A stretch of 64,000 nt of DNA from Dioszegia crocea (lineage: Eukaryota; Basidiomycota; Tremellomycetes; Tremellales; Bulleribasidiaceae), in assembly GCA_001600615.1 (NCBI GenBank), contig BCKK01000004.1, positions 1,041,316 through 1,105,315 on the forward strand, read 5' to 3'. A program made the translations under genes and the position numbers. This document shows, piece after piece, positions 58,601 to 64,000 of the stretch. Under the pieces are notes generated by a model. That model saw only the letters and a program-made list of their open reading frames with translations, had not been told where the DNA came from and searched no databases. How positions within the stretch are numbered: position 1 is the first letter of the stretch; each line of letters begins with the position of its first letter.

Positions 58601-58655
58601 GGACTGGCAAGAAGAGGAAGAGGCGTATGCTGCGCTCAATGGACAATCGGAGTAG
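55616..58655 (+). CDS. GT90 family CAP10/CXT1-like glycosyltransferase
   Basis: Golgi type II glycosyltransferase, probably a xylosyltransferase for capsule or glycolipid glycans. Thirteen exons: 55616-56551, 56597-56658, 56704-56831, 56876-56974, 57018-57065, 57112-57226, 57260-57694, 57736-57828, 57880-57966, 58015-58074, 58117-58261, 58312-58341, 58389-58655; 834 aa. A cytosolic tail of about 98 residues precedes one membrane segment (about 99-116, KRIVYLLLLICSGLILRI). The lumenal part has GFDKWWDKVKEFNLILPDEY, SPKLAWRGSPTGISM, NRHKFLLDIDGNGWSGRFRRL, IFTEWFQPHLIPWFMYVP and FFRGTPHHPDLG, the pattern of CAP10/GT90 proteins. The C-terminus is acidic. Cryptococcus has several paralogues (CAP10, CXT1, CAS-type), and I cannot say which one this matches. 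Confidence 0.9.
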
Positions 58656-58766
58656 GTCAGCGGCATATGCGCAAAAGGGTACATGTCAATTTTGGGTTAG
58701 ACAGGCGTTGCAGCTCGATGGAGACATCTTGTGCGGAAAGGGCCAAATTGGGAGCAGGATTTGCCG

Positions 58767-58867
58767 ATAACGCCGTAAATGTCCGACCGGAAAGTCAAGA
58801 GTCAAAGGTCACCGGTCACCGGTCAAGGGTCAAAGGTCAACTCCGTCCCGGATATTTACGGCGTTAT
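58767..58867. repeat. Inverted repeat enclosing the heptad array (possible long-loop hairpin)
   Basis: The left arm 58767-58785 and right arm 58849-58867 pair at 18 of 19 positions: 14 perfect pairs (ATAACGCCGTAAAT with its complement), one mismatch, then four more pairs. They enclose a 63-base loop that contains all seven GTCA heptads. The arrangement is seen directly in the sequence. Confidence 0.9.
58794..58842 (+). repeat. Seven-unit GTCAnnn heptad array
   Basis: Seven consecutive 7-base units each begin GTCA: tails are AGA, AAG, CCG, CCG, AGG, AAG and ACT. The register is exact over 49 bases with no insertions. GGTCA cores resemble binding half-sites; no known fungal element with this period was recognised. 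Confidence 0.92.
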
Positions 58868-59160
58868 AGACAACCTCAAGTGCGTCAAGTGTGACTCAAA
58901 ATCGCAATCAAGAGGGTCCGACCCTATACATACCCCAGTAGGCCGATGTCAGTCATCCATCTCACAGTGGGCCCGTATCCTCGCTCAAGCCTCGCAGATC
59001 ATTACATCGAGAGACTGACTACAGAGCTGTTCGATGGTTCGGCCGGCCCCCTAGTCCGGCTTCACCTCGACATCTTGCCTATGCGCGATACACCTGTTGA
59101 CGGATCAGCTTTACTTCCATTTATACCGCCGTACTGCCACCCTGCAAGGACGAACCGCGC

Positions 59161-60335
59161 CTATAGGCAAGGAACTGACATGTCGACCTTCCCACACCCG
59201 TCTGAGATCCACCACCGGATTGCCTTGCCCTTGTTCACGATACCAGTCGTCACTAGCTCGAGCTGTATACTGTTGCGATATTGATGTACTGCTTTGAGCC
59301 AAATGACGGTGTTTGCGCAGTCGCGGCATCGGGTCTGTTCATTCGTCAGCTCTTCCCAACAGACATCATCATTAATGACGCAACTCACCCTTGCTTTCAC
59401 TGCCGCTTCATCCAGCAAGTACTTCTGTTTCCCCACCATGATGATCCGTTCCTCATTCCCTGCATCAGACGCCAAAGTCGACACGCATGCCGCTGAGTCG
59501 ACGAGCGTAGCATGGATGAGTGGTCGCAAGAGCTGAACACCAGGCGCAAGATGATGCTCGGCGACAAAGTCGGTATAGCAATCATGATGCCGGACACGAA
59601 GATCTGGGTCCTCAGCAATCTCGGCTCGAGCCTCGACGTCGAGATGCAGTTCACACCTGTTAAAATCAGCCACAATATGGTAACCAATGGTTTGCTGACG
59701 CGGACAGATGACGAACTGAATATCATGTGGACCGACATGCCATCGCAATGGTTCACCCTGTTCGATCGGTCGCAAAGCGTATAGACCAAATTTGAACAGC
59801 TGGATATCAAGCTCTCCGTCGACCGGGTCGGTATAGCTCGTCGTGACAGATCCGTCCTCTGACAGGTACAAATTGGCGCATTGCCGACATCTCGTCTAAC
59901 GACATCAGCATCTTGTAAGCTCTTACTGACGTCGAACTCACCATAACCCATCGCGCCTGGCCCTGAACCGCCAGCGGCACGTCGAACTGTTTCAGCCTGA
60001 TAATCAGATTCTGATCAAAGCTTTCCCGGAGATGGGCCGTTGAAAGGGGTACGAGAATGCCTTCGGCGAGTTTTTTCGGCATGTGGGTAGCGAGAGTCAT
60101 GATGCCGATGTCACCGCGTGATGATCGGAAGACATGTAAAGGCTTGAGAGCATGCTGTATCGATGCATACTTGTGAATGAGGTCGTTATGAACATTCGAG
60201 TTGATCCGATCATCCCTAAAATTTTCGTACGCTGGATGCACACAACCTGTGTGTGTTGACCCCCGTTTCCTTCCCTCCCCTCCGCTTCGCAGGCCGCCTT
60301 GATCGCAACGCTCCGCGGTGGTATGTACACTTCCC
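59161..60335 (-). CDS. Degenerate SET-domain protein, Set3/MLL5-like (5' end unresolved)
   Basis: The last exon is 59161-59895 (245 codons). It joins across a 46-nt intron to an exon starting at 59942 that stays open to about 60335, where an acceptor-like gttag lies. Conceptual landmarks: HVFRSSRGDIGIMTLATHMP, VPLAVQGQARWVM, TRCRQCANLYLSEDG and FGLYALRPIEQGEPLRWHV. The order RGDIGI, ARxxxxRCxxxAxLxL, ALRPIExGE matches SET domains of the Set3/MLL5 kind, in which the catalytic NHxxxPN motif is lost, as here. No PHD finger is visible in the exons found. The C-terminal part has Cys/His pairs (RVRHHDC, CWEELTNEQTRCRDC). No in-frame ATG was found at the 5' end except an internal one at 60100, so a first exon is missing from this model. 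Confidence 0.55.
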
Positions 60336-60413
60336 TAACGGTAATCTCCTGTATGTACATGATGAGAGCGCCTCGTACGGAGTCAGAGCAGCAGATCCTT
60401 CAGACTGATTCGC

Positions 60414-61591
60414 CTATCCGTCAATCTCCTCAATCTGTTCGATTCGGAGTGATTTGCTCAAGATCCAGTAGTCGAGAGCCTCGTCATCGGGGATTTTGGA
60501 GCCGTACATCTGGCTTGGGTCGATATCGTCTCGAGTATACCTACAGCCGTTAGACACTGGGGGAGAGTAGTGAGAGGCAGCCAGACATACCCGATTTTGC
60601 CGTAGAAACGAGCGGCGGGCATATTGTCTACATTGCATCAGCCTTTACTTTAAAGGGGTCTCTCTGCTCATAGGAGAAGGAAAGAACATACTGGACAGAC
60701 ACGTCAAGAAGGCCTTCTCCATACCCCTTGCTCGCCCAATCTTCTCCAGCTCTTTCATCAACATCTTCCCCAACCCTTTGCCTCGAGCAGGAACAGCCAG
60801 CTGCAATTCATAGCTGCGCACATCAGCATGTCTTTCAAGCCAGCCAAGGAATAACCAGGAAGAACTTACCAATAGATAACCTGCACCATGACCTCTTCAT
60901 CCAGCGTCTCCTCCCTGTCAAACCGGAAAGAGCAGTATCCCACAAGTTCGTGCTGCCCGAAATCCAGCTTTTCCGCCTTCTTTTTCTTCTTCTTCTTGGG
61001 CTTATCGGCGCTTGCTCCTGCTTCAGCCTGTCCAGCTCCGTCCGGCGGAGTGAGGGATGTTGCTTCTGGCGTCTTCGCTGCGCGCTTCAAGAGGATGATG
61101 AAGCGTGTTTTTGAGTCGAACATTTCTTCCTTCTTCTCCTCGTCATCCGTCTCCATATCTGTGCCTTCGGCTCTGTCTTGTAAGCTACAGTATGTGATCG
61201 CAAGGGACGTATGGCAAACATACAGATGTTTGATATTCTGCTCCCACAGTGCAAAGAGGGCGTTCCGAGCGCCAGGAGCGAGGCTTGATGAGGTCCGGAG
61301 CAGCATTTGGCTGATGCCTGTCAGCAGGCAGACGACAAGTATACGTTGACAGCTTACATATCGGTATGCCCTTCGATGGGGACATTTCGAGGCAGATAAG
61401 GAGCCAGCTCCGACATGGTAGCCTATCCCATCAGCTGTGAGCGGCCTGATGAGCTGTCGAGCACTTACAGCTTCGGCCTTGACGATATCAGGGGGCATGT
61501 TGGGACTTTCCGCCTCGCAGCCCAGTCCCATAGCATGACGCATCGCATGTTGCATCTCCTCCATCATCATGGACCTGGCGAATGACTCCAT
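60414..61591 (-). CDS. NAT4: N-alpha-acetyltransferase 40 (NatD, histone H4/H2A)
   Basis: Acetylates the N-terminal Ser of histones H4 and H2A. Seven exons: 61469-61591, 61358-61422, 61224-61310, 60870-61184, 60692-60813, 60591-60627, 60414-60540; 291 aa. Landmarks: RNALFALWEQNIKHL (helix before the GNAT core), TRFIILLKRAAKTPEA, GYCSFRFDREETLDEE, QVIYCYELQLAVPARGKG and LGKMLMKELEKIGRA (acetyl-CoA loop ARGKGLG fits R/QxxGxG), KAFLTCLS, MPAARFYGKIGY and DYWILSKSL. NAA40 proteins share the YCYELQL and DEAxDYxILSK features. A Lys-rich insertion (KPKKKKKKKAEK) and acidic patch separate strands in the core and are longer than in yeast Nat4. The start at 61591 is the first in-frame ATG; upstream sequence has a stop. 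Confidence 0.9.
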
Positions 61592-61751
61592 ATCTGATGA
61601 GTGAGTTGGTGGACAAGGAATGCGAAGGGAGAGCGCGTCGAGGTGAGTCAAGGTGTTGCGGATATAGGATATCGACGCGTGGGCTATATCCGTCCGTAGG
61701 TGGGTTGACAACGATATCTCTTGACATGTCCATCATCTATACACCGCCAAT

Positions 61752-62779
61752 ATGTCTTCAGAATTATCACCCTTCTTCCCCTCATCTACTCATCCAGCCC
61801 TACCTATCGCTTCCAGCGTTCTTTCCACCCTAAGAAATTTGACGGGCCCGGGCAGAGGCAACAATCTGCGACCGGAAGAACGCGCCGCGCTCGTCGGTGT
61901 CAGCGCCTTGATAGCATGTGAGAAGTACGTCTTCAGCTGGAGTGTTCACTGCACACTGTGTCCATGTCTAGTTTACAAGCTTACTAGCTCAGGGTTCACA
62001 GTAAAGATCTGGTCGAGAAGACTGCGCAAAAAGCGGCATCAGTCTCCCCAGCACACTTCAGATCGGCATTGCGCCTCGCTCGGGAATTGCTTGCTACCCA
62101 GCCGGCTGAAAATGACAACTCTCCCTCTCCATCACGTCGAGCATCCTCTACTCGATCAAAGAATGCTGCGGCTTCTTCTTCCTCTGCACCGATCGCACCA
62201 TCATCCCTCCCTTCACCCTTCGCGACGCCGAAGAAGAAGATCAAATTCTCAAGTGGCGTAGACCTCACTGGTCTCATCAAGCATACACCAACGAAAGGAA
62301 GTCCGCTGAAGCAGAGCGTGACTCCTCGGAGGCGGCATGAAGGGGCGTCAGGATTGGGTGAGATGGACGATGACAATGAAATGGAAGGGAATGACGATGG
62401 GGAGGATGCAGAGATGGGCATGGGAACACCATCCAAAGTCCGGAATGCCCACGCTTTGCCTACACCTACAGAAGGGTCTAAGCGGAAAAGAAGGAACGAG
62501 GAGGAGGGGATGGACGCTTTCTTTGCTCTGAGGCCAGGGGCAGGGTCGGATTCCACCCCAGTGGCGGGAGAAGGGAGATTTAGAGGGTTTGCGCATGATC
62601 CACGTGCCGGTCCCAGTAGGTCGAAAAGGACTGAGGCGGAAAGGAAAGAGCGAAGGGTGAGAAGGAAGAAGGATTGGACGTTCAGGGAGGAGGTTTGGGG
62701 TGGAACGGCGGTAAAGAGGCGAAATGAGAAAGTGTTGACGCAGGTCAGGGAAGCTTTGGCGGGTGTCGCTGCTGGCTAG
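61752..62779 (+). CDS. Unrecognised basic nuclear-looking protein, 316 aa
   Basis: Two exons, 61752-61924 and 62002-62779; the intron is 77 nt. The N-terminal about 90 residues are helical (PEERAALVGVSALIACEK, AHFRSALRLARELL) and could be a small folded domain; the pattern faintly recalls the Orc6 TFIIB-like region but I cannot confirm it. After this come a Ser/Pro-rich linker, KKKIKFSSGVDLTGLIKHT with SP/TP sites (possible CDK sites), an acidic block (DDDNEMEGNDDGEDAE) and a very basic C-terminus (SKRKRRNEEE, KERRVRRKKDWTFREEVW). These suggest a nuclear protein. It is divergent from NAT4 (160 bases between starts) and converges on VPS20 (135 bases between stops). Confidence 0.75.
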
Positions 62780-62914
62780 GCCCGGAGGTCTGCACACAGT
62801 GTGCGTTGGACACGATATAATTGTACACAGCAGATAGATCGTATACAACAGATGAAACGACGATCTTCGAGGGGTGAGCCCCCTCCATTGGCCAGATAGC
62901 AAAGTGCTTGAGCA

Positions 62915-63946
62915 TCACGCTGCCAGCGCAACCCGTTCCTCCTTGACTTTCGTTCTCCGCTCTGGAGGATCAGCACAGCTTCTTTCAATCTATAGCATGA
63001 CACACCCTCTTCGACCGTAGGGATAGGCTCCACAGGCTCTTCGACAGGCGCGTTTGGTAAGCTGACCGGTGTCTGGTCAGGCACGTTCGGTATGGCTGGC
63101 TGGACCATCAGAGCCTGACATTTCCAAACAGGACAATGGAATACACTGACCATGGCTTCTCTTTCTAGCGCTTCCAGTTCCGCCTGCACGGCCTCCTCCT
63201 CCTCCGGCGACATCTGCGACATGAGAGCCTCGTCAATCTCCTATCATCGCCGTCAGCTGCGGTACCCCTTGAAAGATCTCAGGGTGCTAGCTTACCCGCT
63301 GATAAGCAACCCCTTCCCGCGTTTGATCCATCAACTTCTCGACCTTCTCAAGCGACACCTCCTTGTGTAATTGCTTAAGCACCTCATTACCCATCTCGAG
63401 GCCTTTATATATCGTCGCTTGGATCTGGGTGAATTCTATCGTGCTGACCTAGGCAGAGTCAGTATGACTCCCCGGATTCAGTGGGAAGGACTTACCAGAT
63501 CTTGCAGTGTCTGCAATTGACCATCAGTCTTGACTAGGAGTTGCTCTTGGTATTTGCGTTGTCGGAGGGCTCTTAGTGCTCTCGTCTGTCGATTAGCCGT
63601 CTAGTTGAAGGTCAGATTATCAAATACACACCTTATCGCCCTTCTTTAGTGATTCTTTAGCAATCTCCTGTTCCCTGTCGAGAACCACCTGCAACTACAA
63701 TCTTAGACGATGCCCCAGTTGGCCGAGGGAGGACCTACCCGCTTCTGATACTGCTTCATCTTATCTCTTTGTACTTTGAGACTATATCGTCAGCTCAGAC
63801 TCCGCTCAGGCCAAGACCGTATGGGCGGCGGGCAAGCCAGATACCGATGAAGATACCCACTCCAGAATGGCTCGATCGTGCGGAGTGATTTTTGGACCGG
63901 GTTGCGCGAGTCCCACAGTGATCATAGCGTTCTTGAAGAGGCCCAT
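62915..63946 (-). CDS. VPS20: ESCRT-III subunit Vps20/CHMP6
   Basis: Nucleates ESCRT-III (Snf7) filaments on endosomes for multivesicular-body sorting. Eight exons: 63861-63946, 63739-63781, 63632-63694, 63496-63585, 63296-63448, 63151-63240, 63006-63114, 62915-62961; 226 aa, as expected. The start MGLFKNAM gives an N-terminal Gly suited to myristoylation, typical of Vps20. The Snf7 helices show HDRAILDLKVQRDKMKQYQK, LRQRKYQEQLLVKTDGQL, IEFTQIQATIYKGLEMGNEV and GVAYQREIDEALM, diagnostic for CHMP6 rather than Snf7 or Vps24. The C-terminus is Pro/Glu-rich with a short basic end. A 36-nt intron (63115-63150) and GTGTGT donors at two introns are seen. The right window edge lies 54 bases beyond the start codon. 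Confidence 0.95.
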
Positions 63947-64000
63947 CTTACAGTAATGCTATAGTCTGGCTGTTAGCATTGAACAAAGTGGACATGTCAA

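Larger units (their letters stand above)
58656..59160. other. Convergent intergenic region carrying a structured repeat
   Basis: The 505 bases lie between the 3' ends of the GT90 gene (+) and the SET-like gene (-). It holds the heptad array and inverted repeat listed separately. A 112-codon + strand frame at 58946 runs antisense into the SET-like gene and has no coding features. Confidence 0.6.

Noticed and set aside
58794..58842. GTCA heptads as a CRISPR array or nuclear-receptor element
   Set aside because: Units are 7 bases with no spacers, so it is not CRISPR; fungi lack nuclear receptors of the animal type, so the AGGTCA resemblance is taken as coincidence.
58946..59284. 112-codon + strand frame antisense to the SET-like gene
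   Set aside because: It overlaps the coding exon of the minus-strand gene and shows no domain, leader or splice features.
61592..61736. Upstream extension of NAT4 in the long open frame before ATG 61591
   Set aside because: There is no ATG in that frame before a stop, and the extension would overlap the divergent promoter; no splice pair that brings in another start was found.

Overview
The window is nuclear DNA of a fungus, most likely a basidiomycete yeast of the Tremellomycetes (the Cryptococcus/Kwoniella/Naganishia neighbourhood). The evidence is intrinsic: genes are packed on both strands and cut by about 170 very short introns (mostly 31-60 nt). Nearly all are GT-AG, with a CTGAC/CTAAC/CTGAT-type branch site a few bases before the acceptor. 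The protein set is eukaryotic housekeeping plus a GT90 CAP10-like glycosyltransferase of the kind expanded in capsule-forming Tremellales. I saw no transposon, rRNA, tRNA or CRISPR signal. Exon models were built by hand from splice motifs, reading-frame continuity and remembered family sequence; no alignment or RNA data were available.

Layout. 0-9.4 kb: a small orphan gene (+), then VTC4 polyphosphate polymerase (-), a MATE transporter (-) and a tiny multi-intron HMG/YABBY-like gene (-). 10-24 kb: bystin/ENP1 (-), a DUF1771-Smr (Cue2-like) protein (+), VAC14 (+), a HAM1-like protein (+) and a MESH1-type HD hydrolase (+). 24-32 kb: SMC6 (-) and the trifunctional tRNA ligase TRL1 (-). 32-47 kb: a UFD4/TRIP12 HECT ligase (+), an orphan (-), COPI gamma SEC21 (+), a mercaptopyruvate-type sulfurtransferase (+) and TIM10 (+). 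47-55 kb: a Siw14/Oca-family pseudophosphatase (-), a doubtful orphan (-), an unrecognised membrane protein (-), LAS1 (-) and a GNAT acetyltransferase (+). 55-64 kb: a GT90 CAP10-like enzyme (+), a degenerate Set3-like SET protein (-), NAA40/NAT4 (-), an unrecognised basic nuclear-looking protein (+) and ESCRT-III VPS20 (-).

The genes do not form an operon or cluster. Functions nevertheless recur: vacuole/endosome biology (VTC4, VAC14, VPS20) and RNA processing or RNA quality control (ENP1, LAS1, TRL1, Smr protein). Divergent pairs probably share promoters, for example ENP1/Smr, TRL1/UFD4, orphan/SEC21 and LAS1/GNAT.

The most unusual items are non-coding. One is a 7-unit array of GTCAnnn heptads enclosed by a near-perfect 19-bp inverted repeat between two convergent genes (about 58.77-58.87 kb). 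Another is a diverged 91-bp tandem duplication filling most of an oversized UFD4 intron. On the protein side, the notable ones are the pseudophosphatase with Asp and Gln in place of catalytic Cys and Arg, an N-terminally extended MESH1, and a 73-residue protein built from exons of 7, 9, 64, 114, 13 and 15 nt.
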